A stretch of DNA of 23,210 nucleotides from Promethearchaeota archaeon (GTDB taxonomy: Archaea > Asgardarchaeota > Lokiarchaeia > Sigynarchaeales > SOKP01), in NCBI GenBank assembly GCA_014730295.1, contig WJIN01000498.1, positions 1 through 23,210 of the forward strand. The letters run 5' to 3'. The notes below the pieces were generated by a model. The model was given only the letters and a program-made list of their open reading frames with translations. It was not told the DNA's origin and did not search any database. The position numbers and the translations under genes were made by a program. Below are positions 5,913-14,368 of the stretch, piece after piece (position 1 is the stretch's first letter; every line of letters starts with the position of its first letter).

Positions 5913-6743
5913 ATGTTTGAAAAAATATGGAACATAGCGGAAGGCGGTATAAACGCTTCCGGGAATATAAAGACAGCTAAACAGCTAATGATTGTGGCAA
6001 AGGCCGCTAATGCTGATTTTATTAAGTGGCAAAAAAGGGACCCACGCTCATCGGTTCCAGAAGAAAAGCAAGACCAAGAAAAGATTGTACCTTGGCGGGA
6101 AGAACCTACTACCTATTTACAGTATAAACTTGATATTGAATGGAATGGATCACAATATAAAGAATTAAAAGACTTTGCTAAGGGAATTGAGCTTGATATG
6201 TTTTCTTCGGCTTGGGATCTTTCCTCTGCAGTTTTTTTAGCTAATTACGATAATGTAGTTAAAATACCTTCGGCCAAAATTAATAATTTAACTTTATTAG
6301 ACTACTGTAAAAATGCTTTTGATCTTAAAATAATGTCTTGTGGTATGTCTACTGAAAAAGAGATAGAGGAGGCGGTATCCGTGTTAAACCCTGATGTTAT
6401 CATGCATACTAACTCAGTTTATCCTACCCAAGTAAATGATTTAAATCTAAAGTATATAATCTGGTTACGTGAAAAGTATCCTAAAATTTATATAGGGTAT
6501 TCTAGCCATTATTATGGCATTACAGATGCTCCGATGGCTTTAAGTTTAGGGGCAAGCTGGTTTGAAAAACATATTTGTTTAAGTCATAATGATTGGGGAA
6601 GTGATATAAAATCTTCGGTTGAGCCTCACGGGTATTGTAAAATGGTAAAAACTTTGGTAGAATTAAATGATGGCTTAAAAGGGTATGAAGAAAGAAAACT
6701 TTATCCCGGTGAGGAAAAAAAGAGATCAGATTTAAGAGGGTAA
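5913..6743 (+). CDS. NeuB-like nonulosonate (sialic acid) synthase, barrel domain only
   Basis: 276 residues. NeuB-family enzymes condense phosphoenolpyruvate with an N-acetylmannosamine-type sugar to make sialic or related nine-carbon acids. Family landmarks: IAEGGINASGN at the start, VKIPSAKINNLTLLDYC, the SCGMSTEKEIEEAV loop (usually STGM), SVYPTQVNDLNL, GYSSHYYG and FEKH (the two metal-binding His), and SDIKSSVEP. The protein stops at LRG just where the usual C-terminal antifreeze-like (SAF) domain would begin, so it is about 60-70 residues shorter than NeuB. The SAF domain helps close the active site of the dimer partner, so specificity may differ. The usual N-H-N/S-G reads N-A-S-G. The promoter lies 27 nt upstream, and the NeuA-like gene follows after 6 nt. 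Confidence 0.88.
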   Translation: MFEKIWNIAEGGINASGNIKTAKQLMIVAKAANADFIKWQKRDPRSSVPEEKQDQEKIVPWREEPTTYLQYKLDIEWNGSQYKELKDFAKGIELDMFSSAWDLSSAVFLANYDNVVKIPSAKINNLTLLDYCKNAFDLKIMSCGMSTEKEIEEAVSVLNPDVIMHTNSVYPTQVNDLNLKYIIWLREKYPKIYIGYSSHYYGITDAPMALSLGASWFEKHICLSHNDWGSDIKSSVEPHGYCKMVKTLVELNDGLKGYEERKLYPGEEKKRSDLRG

Positions 6744-6749
6744 TAATAT

Positions 6750-7970
6750 ATGAGAAAAGCTAAAGTATTCATTCCTATGAGGAAAGGAAGTAAAGGCTTT
6801 CCGGGAAAAAATAAAACATATTTAAGTAGAAAGCCGCTTTACTTTTGGGCGGTAAAGTCTGCTTTAGACTGCCAAAGTGTTGATAAGGTTATTGTAGCGA
6901 CCGATGATAGAAGTATTTTTGATGAATTAAAATCATTTTTTCCGGGATATGAAAAGCTTTATTTGTTCGATAGGGTTAATTCAGAGGATACAAATGATAC
7001 CTCAAGCACGGAAGATGCGATTCTTTCTTGGTTTATATCCTGGAATATTGTAAATTCCGAAGATCTAATTGTTTTAAGGCAAGTCACTAACCCTTTTGTA
7101 ACTTCGGAAGATTTACAAAAAGCTATAAATGAACATACTTTAGGCTGTGTTATGGTTAGTGCCTCAGAATCAGATCGTTTTATGTGGTATCATACAGGGA
7201 CTAATTGGAAGGCTAATTATGACATTAGAAACAGACCCAGAAGACAAGATATTAATGAAAAAAACTTTAATAGGTTTAGTATAGAAAACGGTGCTTTTTA
7301 CATATTTTCCGCTAAAGATTTACTAGAAAATGGGAACCGTTTAGCCGATGGTAAAAATGTACAGCTTTACCTTATGTCAAGTCATACTCAGTTTGAAATA
7401 GATACACCCGAAGATTTTTGTTTGGTGGATACGGCTTTTAGTTTATACGGATACTCTAAGCTTATAGGGGATACTAATGACGAAGGTATTAAGCTCTTAG
7501 TATGTGATGTTGATGGTACTTTAACAAATGGGAAGATGAACTATAGCGAAACAGGGAAGCTTTTTAAAACCTATGATACTAAAGACGCATACACAATACA
7601 AGCTTTGCATAAGTCGGGTAAGTGCCAGGTTATCTTCTTAAGCGGGGAAAGTGCTATAAACGAAGGTATAGCAGAAAGTTTGGGGATTCCTTTTTTTGGG
7701 GACTGTTTTAATAAATGGGAATTTTTACAAAAGTATTGCTATAAAAATAAAATATTTTTAGAAAATGTGGCTTATATTGGAGATGATATAAACGATTTAA
7801 CTGCTATGTCTAATGTAAGAATTCCCGCATGCCCTAAAAACGCGGATAAGGCTTTAAAATTATTAGATGGGGTGTATTTATGTGATAGAAAAGGCGGTGA
7901 CGGTGCTATTCGGGAGTTTGTTGATTACCTGTTTCCTGGTTTTGTTAAAAGTTTTGCTGATAAGTCTTGA
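6750..7970 (+). CDS. NeuA-KdsC fusion: CMP-nonulosonate cytidylyltransferase plus HAD phosphatase
   Basis: 406 residues, two domains. Residues 1-230 match acylneuraminate cytidylyltransferase: the nucleotide loop IPMRKGSKGFPGKNK (8-22), VIVATDDRSI (48-57), and RRQDINEKNFNRFSIENGAF (164-183). The product would be a CMP-activated sugar acid. Residues about 248-400 are a KdsC-type HAD phosphatase: DVDGTLTNG with nucleophile D253 and acid D255, a motif 2 Ser in FLSGE, and GDDIND (344-349). This NeuA+KdsC order is known in bacterial and animal CMP-sialate synthetases. The phosphatase could remove a 9-phosphate from the synthase product. The L-Q-P-T-S-P motif of bacterial enzymes reads LRQVTNP. No ManNAc-forming epimerase is present, so the sugar would come from the host. 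Confidence 0.88.
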   Translation: MRKAKVFIPMRKGSKGFPGKNKTYLSRKPLYFWAVKSALDCQSVDKVIVATDDRSIFDELKSFFPGYEKLYLFDRVNSEDTNDTSSTEDAILSWFISWNIVNSEDLIVLRQVTNPFVTSEDLQKAINEHTLGCVMVSASESDRFMWYHTGTNWKANYDIRNRPRRQDINEKNFNRFSIENGAFYIFSAKDLLENGNRLADGKNVQLYLMSSHTQFEIDTPEDFCLVDTAFSLYGYSKLIGDTNDEGIKLLVCDVDGTLTNGKMNYSETGKLFKTYDTKDAYTIQALHKSGKCQVIFLSGESAINEGIAESLGIPFFGDCFNKWEFLQKYCYKNKIFLENVAYIGDDINDLTAMSNVRIPACPKNADKALKLLDGVYLCDRKGGDGAIREFVDYLFPGFVKSFADKS

Positions 7971-8013
7971 AAAAATCTTAATTCACGGTTAATTTAATCT
8001 AAAGGGGGGTATT

Positions 8014-8358
8014 GTGAAAATAAAACCAAATAAAGAAGAAATGAACTTTTTACTTAAGTTCCAAGCCTTTTCAGGGTTAAATAATAAAGACGCTATTAAG
8101 TTTTTTAAAGCCCTGATGAAAATAGTTTATATGGACTATGTTGAAAATGAAGAAACCGTCATCCCTTTTCTAGGGTCTATGGCTTTGGAGTATTTAGGGG
8201 ATTATGAAGAAAACGGTGCTTTGGTTGAAAATATTAAAATAAACCTTGTTTTAAATAAATACTTAAGTAAATCTATTGGGCAGTATGAAGACGGAGATGT
8301 TTCTTTGATTGAAAAAGAAATGGAGTGGCAAATAAAGAAGGAACTAAAGCAAGGTTAA
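8014..8358 (+). CDS. Small protein with HU/IHF-like pattern, 114 aa
   Basis: GTG start at 8014 after AAAGGGGGGT. Residues about 22-65 (NNKDAIKFFKALMKIVYMDY, then TVIPFLGSMALEYLGD) resemble the helix-turn-helix dimer part and the 'IP-x-L-G' turn of HU/IHF proteins; the DNA-binding arms are not clear. A DNA-binding role beside the polymerase gene is reasonable but weak. It ends with a helical, Lys/Glu-rich tail and lies one base before the polymerase ATG. Confidence 0.55.
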   Translation: MKIKPNKEEMNFLLKFQAFSGLNNKDAIKFFKALMKIVYMDYVENEETVIPFLGSMALEYLGDYEENGALVENIKINLVLNKYLSKSIGQYEDGDVSLIEKEMEWQIKKELKQG

Positions 8359-8359
8359 A

Positions 8360-11038
8360 ATGTTTGATAGCTTTATAGAAGAAGAAAAGCCTAAAAGAAA
8401 TTCCAAAGCTTTATTGTATGGAAATATTCTACATGATACTAAGTCGGATTTTTATGATTTTATTGTTATAACTCATTTCAATAAGTATGATGAAATAAAG
8501 CGATTGATTCAGTATTTAAATACTGCAATAAAACAAAAATTAGGATTTTCAAGGAACCTTCAATATAAAATTATTTACCCCTTAAAGCACTATGTATCTT
8601 CCATTAAAATGAATGGGGATTTAAAAAGTTTGATTCCCGATAGTTTAATCGATTTTAATAAATTTATACCAGTTAATTCTAAAATACTAGCTTTAGATCA
8701 TTCTTGTCAATTTTTAACTAAAAACTCTGATATAAGGGTTTCGGCCTTTGAAGATTTTATTTTTAATGATACTTGGTTTTATCATCCAAAATTAAAAAGT
8801 TTAGTTTTCCCGGCTTATAGTCTTCGCTGGGATGGTGAAATGTTACAAGATACTTTTGAAAATAAATTTTTCTTAAAACAAATTGATAAGATGTTTAAGG
8901 AAGATTTAAAAATAAAAAGACAAATTAAGTTAGATACCATTGACTTAAATGGGAAAGATAAGGTTAAACAATTTTTACAAGATAATTTAAGCGATACTTC
9001 CGAATGGGCTGTAGACATTGAGACCTCCGGACTAAACTTTCAATCGGATAGTATAGAATGTGTGTCTTTAGCTTGTACTGAAACTACAGGGTATTATTTA
9101 AGGTGGAGGGATATTGATCTTAATTTATTTTATAGGTTTTTAATTAATAAAAAGCTAGTGTTGGCTAATGGTAAATTTGACTTTTTATTTTTTTGGCAAG
9201 CACTTAAGAAAAACCATGATATATTTAAACTTAAGATTTATTTTGATACTTGGCAAGCGGGGCATCATTTAAATGAATTAAGAAGCAATAGTTTAAAAAC
9301 CCATTCCTGGCTATATACTACTTATGGTGGGTATGAAGAGAGTCTTGATAATTTTAAAAGAAAATACCCTAATGCTAAATATTCGGAAATACCGGAACAC
9401 TTGATTAAAGACTACGCTACAATGGACGCTATTGTTACTTTTCAAGTGTTTAAAAAAATGGAAAAGCAAATTGATACTATAAATTTTAAATATTACGGTG
9501 AAAAATATGACTGGGGATTTAAGAAATTCTTTTATGAGATGGTTATACCTACCTGGAACAACACCATTAAAATGGAGTTTAGGGGCGTACTTTTAAATTG
9601 GGATTATGTAAAAGAAAACATGGTCAATATTCATAGTAAGATGCTTAATTTGATGAAAGCTATAGCGGAAAGTTTTGGTATACCTTATCAGGAAGACTCT
9701 ACTTTAATTGATACTTATGACATAACCTTAGATGAAAAAATTAACTTTGATATTAATCTTCAAAGCGGAAAACAACTAAGCGCTATTTTAAAGGAAAAAG
9801 GCTGGAAAAATTACGAAGCAACTAAGACAGGTGATTTTAAAATAAACGAAGATACTTTAGAGAAGTGGATAAACGATGGTCATGAAGAAGCTAAGTTAAT
9901 AAAAGACCTCCACGCTATTTCTACAATTCATAAGACTTATATAGGGTATAGTAGTAATAAATCAGGGTATTTTCAGTATCAGTACCCTGATGGAAAGATT
10001 CATCCTAGGTTTTTTCCTTTTTTGGCAGATAGTAGGAGGTGGAGGCATGGAAGCCCTAACATTGCTAATTTACCCAAACATGGAGAATATTCCAGGTTAA
10101 TTAGGCGTTATTTTGAACCGGATAGCGAAGATTTTTTAATATGTGAAGTAGACGCGGCGGGGTTTCAATTAAGGATTTGCGCGGCTTTTTGTCAAGATGA
10201 GGCTATGAAGAAAATCTTTGGTCCTGGGGGATTATCCGATATGCACAGTGTTACCGGGGCCGGGGTTTTTACACCTAAGATAACGGTTGAGGAATTTCTA
10301 AAACTTAAAAAAGAAGGGGATTCTAAAATAAATGACTATAGGCAAAAAAGTAAATCGGTAAACTTTTCCTTATTGTTTGGGACTACTGCCATAAAATTAG
10401 CTATGAACTCCCTGCTTCCGGAATGGTCTGCTAGTGATTTTAATGATTATTTGATAGATAACAATTTATTAGAAAAGTATACTCAAGCTTACACGGACCC
10501 ATCAAATAGGATTGATAACTTTAATACTGGGTGGAGTAGGGATTTGTTGTATAAGGCTTGGATATGCGCGATAGACATTAAAAAGAAATTCTTTGAAACT
10601 TATCCAGCCATAAAAGAAAGGCTTGAAGAAAATATAAAATTTGCTTGTGAAAAGGGGTATATTTTAACCCCCTTAGGGGCTATAAGGCGTTTACCCAGGC
10701 TTTACTTAATGGGGGATGATGATAGTTCAAAGAGGATAAAGAATTTTAAAAATATAGCCGTGAATACTGATATTCAAGCTTTTGAAGCTTTTAGAATTTC
10801 TAAAGTAATAAATGGTTTGTTTGATTTTGTAGAAAAAAACAATTTGAAAAGCTATGTGTGGGGCATGGTGCATGATAGTATTTGTTTGATGTTACATAGG
10901 GAAGAAAAGGAAATTATTATTAATAAAGCCAAAGAATTATTTGAAACGCCTTGTCCGGAGGATAATGGCATTCAAATGTTATTAGACGTGGAAATAAAGG
11001 ATTATTTCAAAGGGCAGTATTGGGGGATTAAGGGATGA
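8360..11038 (+). CDS. Family A DNA polymerase with 3'-5' exonuclease
   Basis: 892 residues. The exonuclease domain has DIETSG (219-224), NGKFD (270-274) and YATMD (352-356), all acidic residues present, so proofreading is expected. Polymerase motif A is VDAAGFQLR (D598, Q603, R605) in place of the usual D-Y-S-Q-I-E-L-R: the Glu acting as steric gate against ribonucleotides in E. coli Pol I is Gln. Motif B is R661, K665, F669 and G674. Motif C is VHDS (837-840) instead of VHDE. Catalytic Asp598 and Asp839 are kept. The first ~200 residues match no domain I know; there is no 5'-3' exonuclease. It is surely the phage's replicative polymerase, working with the DnaX-like loader. The next gene overlaps its end by 4 nt. 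Confidence 0.93.
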   Translation: MFDSFIEEEKPKRNSKALLYGNILHDTKSDFYDFIVITHFNKYDEIKRLIQYLNTAIKQKLGFSRNLQYKIIYPLKHYVSSIKMNGDLKSLIPDSLIDFNKFIPVNSKILALDHSCQFLTKNSDIRVSAFEDFIFNDTWFYHPKLKSLVFPAYSLRWDGEMLQDTFENKFFLKQIDKMFKEDLKIKRQIKLDTIDLNGKDKVKQFLQDNLSDTSEWAVDIETSGLNFQSDSIECVSLACTETTGYYLRWRDIDLNLFYRFLINKKLVLANGKFDFLFFWQALKKNHDIFKLKIYFDTWQAGHHLNELRSNSLKTHSWLYTTYGGYEESLDNFKRKYPNAKYSEIPEHLIKDYATMDAIVTFQVFKKMEKQIDTINFKYYGEKYDWGFKKFFYEMVIPTWNNTIKMEFRGVLLNWDYVKENMVNIHSKMLNLMKAIAESFGIPYQEDSTLIDTYDITLDEKINFDINLQSGKQLSAILKEKGWKNYEATKTGDFKINEDTLEKWINDGHEEAKLIKDLHAISTIHKTYIGYSSNKSGYFQYQYPDGKIHPRFFPFLADSRRWRHGSPNIANLPKHGEYSRLIRRYFEPDSEDFLICEVDAAGFQLRICAAFCQDEAMKKIFGPGGLSDMHSVTGAGVFTPKITVEEFLKLKKEGDSKINDYRQKSKSVNFSLLFGTTAIKLAMNSLLPEWSASDFNDYLIDNNLLEKYTQAYTDPSNRIDNFNTGWSRDLLYKAWICAIDIKKKFFETYPAIKERLEENIKFACEKGYILTPLGAIRRLPRLYLMGDDDSSKRIKNFKNIAVNTDIQAFEAFRISKVINGLFDFVEKNNLKSYVWGMVHDSICLMLHREEKEIIINKAKELFETPCPEDNGIQMLLDVEIKDYFKGQYWGIKG

Positions 11039-11262
11039 TGACTACATTAAAAAAATTGATAGAAGATCATGGATTAACTTTTGTTAAAAGAGGTAAACTT
11101 TGTTATATATTTTCAGGGGAATCTAGTTTAAAAAACGCGAAAATAAATTCTATTTTAAAAGAAGCTGGTGCTAATTACGATATTGAAAGTAGTGAGGGAA
11201 AGATTACTTTAGTTTTGAAAGAATGTCGTACCGGTGCGACAATTTGTTCAGGTAATGTTTAA
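11035..11262 (+). CDS. Small hypothetical protein, 75 aa
   Basis: Starts in an ATGATGA overlap with the polymerase stop, after GGGGGATTAAGGG. Soluble, mixed helix and strand (LKKLIEDHGLTFVKRGKLCY, then a beta-like ITLVLKECRTGA). Probably co-translated with the polymerase. No family recognised. Confidence 0.55.
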   Translation: MMTTLKKLIEDHGLTFVKRGKLCYIFSGESSLKNAKINSILKEAGANYDIESSEGKITLVLKECRTGATICSGNV

Positions 11263-11285
11263 ACAAATCTAAAAAAGGTTTAGTC

Positions 11286-11600
11286 TTGAAAAAAAGACAA
11301 ACTATAGTATTGAAAGTGAAAACGGATTATAGTTTATTAAATTTGTATAATAACAAAATAGGGAATGTCTCGCTTGTATCTGAAGATAAGGCTACTAGCT
11401 TGTCTTTAATGGATGTTAAATTTTTGTATCATGAAAATAAAATATATTTTGTATCGGAAACATTACCGGCGCAGATATTACGGGTTTCGGTTGAGAACAT
11501 AAAGAAGATTGAGGCTAAATTAGAGGAGGTTACTATCTTTATGCACACGGAGAAGGTTTACTTTTTTGTGTTAAGGTCTGCTAAATTTTCAAGGGGTTAA
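11286..11600 (+). CDS. Small hypothetical protein, 104 aa
   Basis: TTG start at 11286 with AAAAGGTTT upstream; no better in-frame start is near. The protein is strand-rich (QTIVLKVKTDY, KIYFVSETLPAQILRVSVE) and basic, without signal or membrane segments. A small beta domain of unknown role, located between the polymerase group and the hydrolase. Confidence 0.5.
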   Translation: MKKRQTIVLKVKTDYSLLNLYNNKIGNVSLVSEDKATSLSLMDVKFLYHENKIYFVSETLPAQILRVSVENIKKIEAKLEEVTIFMHTEKVYFFVLRSAKFSRG

Positions 11601-11602
11601 AT

Positions 11603-12304
11603 GTGTGCTTTAGAAGAAAAGAATTGGAATTTGTGGATGAGGTTAAAAATCCTGATAGTACCAAAACTGTTTTTTATTTTATTATTAATGGTGGGGCGGT
11701 TATATTCCAAGAAACCCAGGACGCTTGGTTTAAGAAAATTAAACCTGCTTTAGATTTAAGTACTGCCGATTTTTTAGTATATAAGTATCAGCCTGAGATG
11801 TATAGCTATAAGGTTGATGGTCTTCCCGAAGCAATAAACCGTATTTTGAAAGAAAGGGGTTTAAATCGGGAAGGTGTTGATTTGGTAATATCGGGGAAAA
11901 GTCTTGGTGGCCCTATAGCATACAATTTAATGCGTAGGAAGATAGGGTTTTTAGAAAAGTTTAAAACGGTTAGTATTATTACGGTTGACGCACATTCTTT
12001 ACCCCCCGCTGATGGTGGTTATAAGCATGATAAATGGTACGGCCCTGTTAGGTGCATTAAAAATGAAAAGTGTAAAGATCTTAGTGGGTATTATGACTTA
12101 GCTTATCTTGAGAAGTGGTTGTATTTAAGGGACTTGTTTTGGTATAATATTTATCAAAGAAGAAGTCCAATTAAAGGTTATGCTTTTTCGGCCTTAAGTA
12201 GAAATAATATATTTTTGAATGATGAGGATATAGCACATCAAAATATTTCAAGGCACAAGGAAACTATTGCCTTGTTTTTAAAAGCTTTTAATAAGATACT
12301 TTAA
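11603..12304 (+). CDS. Alpha/beta hydrolase (lipase/esterase-like)
   Basis: 233 residues from GTG 11603, with AAGGGG upstream; the ATG at 11601 is in another frame that soon stops. A nucleophile elbow GKSLGG places the Ser at residue 100 after a strand VDLVIS and before a helix, as in GxSxG lipases and esterases. ITVDAH supplies a candidate acid (D129), and DIAHQNISRH near the end supplies His212 or His218. The length suits a compact single-domain hydrolase. No signal peptide, so it acts in the cell or is packaged in the particle. The substrate is unknown; acyl esters on host glycans or lipids, or deacetylation linked to the sugar genes, are guesses. Last gene before the first tail-module promoter. 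Confidence 0.7.
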   Translation: MCFRRKELEFVDEVKNPDSTKTVFYFIINGGAVIFQETQDAWFKKIKPALDLSTADFLVYKYQPEMYSYKVDGLPEAINRILKERGLNREGVDLVISGKSLGGPIAYNLMRRKIGFLEKFKTVSIITVDAHSLPPADGGYKHDKWYGPVRCIKNEKCKDLSGYYDLAYLEKWLYLRDLFWYNIYQRRSPIKGYAFSALSRNNIFLNDEDIAHQNISRHKETIALFLKAFNKIL

Positions 12305-12352
12305 TTTGTTTGTTAATTTTGGGCCTTACGCGACAAAACTTTTAAAATAATT

Positions 12353-12360
12353 ACTATAAT
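12353..12360 (+). promoter_or_regulatory. ACTATAAT element 3 nt before an ATG
   Basis: ACTATAAT is followed by GTT and the ATG at 12364, with no Shine-Dalgarno site between. The 59-nt gap before it (12305-12363) holds no other gene. If used as a -10 element, transcription would begin in or next to the start codon, giving a leaderless or near-leaderless message. Confidence 0.6.
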
Positions 12361-12363
12361 GTT

Positions 12364-13302
12364 ATGACAAAAGGTGAAAAATTAAAAGTAGAATTAGGTT
12401 TAAGTAAATTTAAATATGTTAAGATTTCTAGGGCTTTGATTACGTCAAGGCCTGTTTATTTAATTTTTTTCGATTCCTTTCGGCCTAATGTGCCTATTGT
12501 AAATTACAACATCGAAAACTTCCCGCATACTTTTAGAATATATTTAGGGCAAGATGGCTTTGATAAAATGCCGGTTATGACTCCTCCTCTAGACATTGAA
12601 GATTTTAATTCTTCAAAAAGTTCAGGGATTTTTTGTTTAATAGATATAGCAGGTCAAAAATATATTAATAAAAAGCTAACTAAAGACATAAAATATGAAT
12701 CGGTTATTTTGAAGGATTTGGCTAAAAATCAGGGGATGTCAGATTTTACTTTAGAATTTAGAAAAAAAAGAAATAAGGTGGGGCAAAGGGAAAACCTAGT
12801 AGCTAAATTAACAAATGTGGAAATAAACAAACCCGATAATAGCGTAACTTTTACTTGGGAAACCCCCCCAACTAAAAATGAAGAAAAACCTAAAATGAAA
12901 GTAGATCCTGAGATGAACTTTAAATTAGTTCCAGCGGATAGGTATACTTTACAAATAAAAATACTAGATTTTTTTGATTGGTTAGATACTAACCCAGATA
13001 TTACTATAATAAAGGCAAAGGATATAAAAGAAATCCTAGAAGTTAGTAATGTAAAGCTTTGGTCTAATGCGCCCTCTGATTGGTGGCAAGGGATCGTATG
13101 GAACCTAACCCAACTAGACGGGGCAATTTATCCTTGTAATATTAAACCGAAGCGGTGGAATGCTAAACATCTGCATAACGAAGAGGGGTTTTTAGGAAAA
13201 CATTTAGGGGGCCTTGTAAATCAAATGTCTTTTTTTTACAATCCGATGGCAAGCACACTATCTAAAAGATTGAGGGATGGGGGGTATCTTAACAATGAAT
13301 AA
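12364..13302 (+). CDS. Probable virion protein of unknown function, 312 aa
   Basis: First gene of the tail/neck module, started by an ACTATAAT element and lacking a Shine-Dalgarno site. Soluble, mixed alpha/beta, with strand-rich parts (YLIFFDSFRPNVPIVNYNIE; RENLVAKLTNVEI; NSVTFTWETPP) and a Trp-rich stretch DWWQGIVWNLTQL. The C-terminal part ends with FFYNPMASTLSKRLRDGG. The family is unknown to me; its place ahead of neck and sheath genes suggests a neck, head-completion or tail-assembly role. Confidence 0.65.
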   Translation: MTKGEKLKVELGLSKFKYVKISRALITSRPVYLIFFDSFRPNVPIVNYNIENFPHTFRIYLGQDGFDKMPVMTPPLDIEDFNSSKSSGIFCLIDIAGQKYINKKLTKDIKYESVILKDLAKNQGMSDFTLEFRKKRNKVGQRENLVAKLTNVEINKPDNSVTFTWETPPTKNEEKPKMKVDPEMNFKLVPADRYTLQIKILDFFDWLDTNPDITIIKAKDIKEILEVSNVKLWSNAPSDWWQGIVWNLTQLDGAIYPCNIKPKRWNAKHLHNEEGFLGKHLGGLVNQMSFFYNPMASTLSKRLRDGGYLNNE

Positions 13303-13561
13303 ATCTAAAGAAGTGGCTCTAATTGTATGGACTGTTTTAAAAGCCGGGTTGGTTATAGCAGGAATTATCTTTACTTATTTGTTTTTAAAGGGTCGGCGGT
13401 TTGGGGCGTTAGGGGAAGAAGTTTTAAAAAAGCAGGAAGATACCCGGATCAAGCTTGAAATAATTAAAACCCAAACTAAGAAGATAGTGCAAGAAAAAAA
13501 AGAGATATTTGCTAGACGAAAAGAAAGAAAAGAAAAAGCGACTAAATATATATATGACTGA
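13295..13561 (+). CDS. N-terminal TM plus coiled-coil protein, 88 aa (i-spanin-like layout)
   Basis: ATG at 13295 is chosen over 13277 because GGGGGT lies at a usual distance before it; it overlaps the preceding gene by 8 nt. One transmembrane helix (about residues 8-31, LIVWTVLKAGLVIAGIIFTY) is followed by a highly charged coiled coil rich in Lys and Glu to the end. N-terminal anchor plus periplasmic coiled coil is the layout of Rz-type i-spanins, and a signal-peptide protein lies two genes on. A role in lysis or a membrane scaffold is possible but not shown. Confidence 0.55.
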   Translation: MNKSKEVALIVWTVLKAGLVIAGIIFTYLFLKGRRFGALGEEVLKKQEDTRIKLEIIKTQTKKIVQEKKEIFARRKERKEKATKYIYD

Positions 13562-13931
13562 TGATTGGAAGATGAAAAGTTTAAGGCTTTGTATAAAGTA
13601 CTTAAATAAAATTTTTATGGAGATACCCAGTCAATTGGAAATAGCATATAAGAATGGTCGGGTAAAAAGTGTGGGTGTGTTGGTTCCTATTCAAAAAAAA
13701 CTAAGATTAAGGAATGTTTCAGGCGCTACGGAATACCCTATATTAGATAGGAGCTTTCCTAAAGTAGTAGGGCATTTTTTGTTTAGTTTTTCAGACGTTA
13801 TTTATTCTTCTTGGGGAATCTTGGTTTTACCGGATTTTACCGAAGTGTTTTATGAGGCAATGCCTGGTGAAAAAATTAAATATCCTCTATCTGACAGTAA
13901 GTTAAAGGAAGAATTAAGGAAGGTACTATGA
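13554..13931 (+). CDS. Hypothetical protein, 126 aa
   Basis: Start uncertain: ATG 13554 overlaps the previous gene by 8 nt but lacks a good ribosome site; TTG 13509 and ATG 13572 are alternatives. The product has a helical start (LRLCIKYLNKIFMEIPSQL) and strands ending with a hydrophobic part (VVGHFLFSFSDVIYSSWGIL). No family recognised. The stop overlaps the next ATG by 4 nt. Confidence 0.55.
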   Translation: MTDDWKMKSLRLCIKYLNKIFMEIPSQLEIAYKNGRVKSVGVLVPIQKKLRLRNVSGATEYPILDRSFPKVVGHFLFSFSDVIYSSWGILVLPDFTEVFYEAMPGEKIKYPLSDSKLKEELRKVL

Positions 13932-14368
13932 AAAAGTTAATTTTGATTTTTATGTTAATGGCGTCTAGCATATTTGCAAAAGATGTAAAAGTTCAAACTA
14001 ATGCTGGGGAAAAAGTTATTTCGGTTCCCGAAACAGCGCTTGAATTGGAAGCGGCTTTTATTGAAATGTGTATTTTGTACATTGAAGAAAGCGCAGACGC
14101 GGATGAACTTGAAAACAACTTAAAAGAAATGCTTGATATGATTAGAATAGCTAAAAAAGAAATACTAACTCAAAGGTATTTAATTAAAAAGTTAAGTAAA
14201 GCTAGGCCTTTAGGCTTTTTTGCTAATGGGGGCTTTTTGATTGATTTAGAAAAAACCCCTAGTTTTAATACTAACTTTGGACTTGTTTTGTTTAACCGTG
14301 TCAATGTAGGTGTGTTGATCAATTTTCCTAAATTTGAAATAGGTCTGATGGGTGGGGTAACTTTTTAA
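13928..14368 (+). CDS. Exported protein with beta-hairpin C-terminus, 146 aa
   Basis: Starts in an ATGA overlap with AAGGAAGG upstream. A clear signal peptide (about residues 1-18, KKLILIFMLMASSIFA-KD) leads to a helical, acidic middle region (about 35-90) and a C-terminal part of short alternating strands (GFFANGGFLIDL; NFGLVLFNRVNVGVLINF; FEIGLMGGVTF). A terminal Phe after alternating hydrophobic residues is the outer-membrane beta-barrel insertion signal, though only four or five strands are here, so a full barrel would need oligomers. Together with the anchored coiled coil at 13295 it could form a two-membrane system such as lysis or superinfection control. This is inference. Confidence 0.6.
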   Translation: MKKLILIFMLMASSIFAKDVKVQTNAGEKVISVPETALELEAAFIEMCILYIEESADADELENNLKEMLDMIRIAKKEILTQRYLIKKLSKARPLGFFANGGFLIDLEKTPSFNTNFGLVLFNRVNVGVLINFPKFEIGLMGGVTF

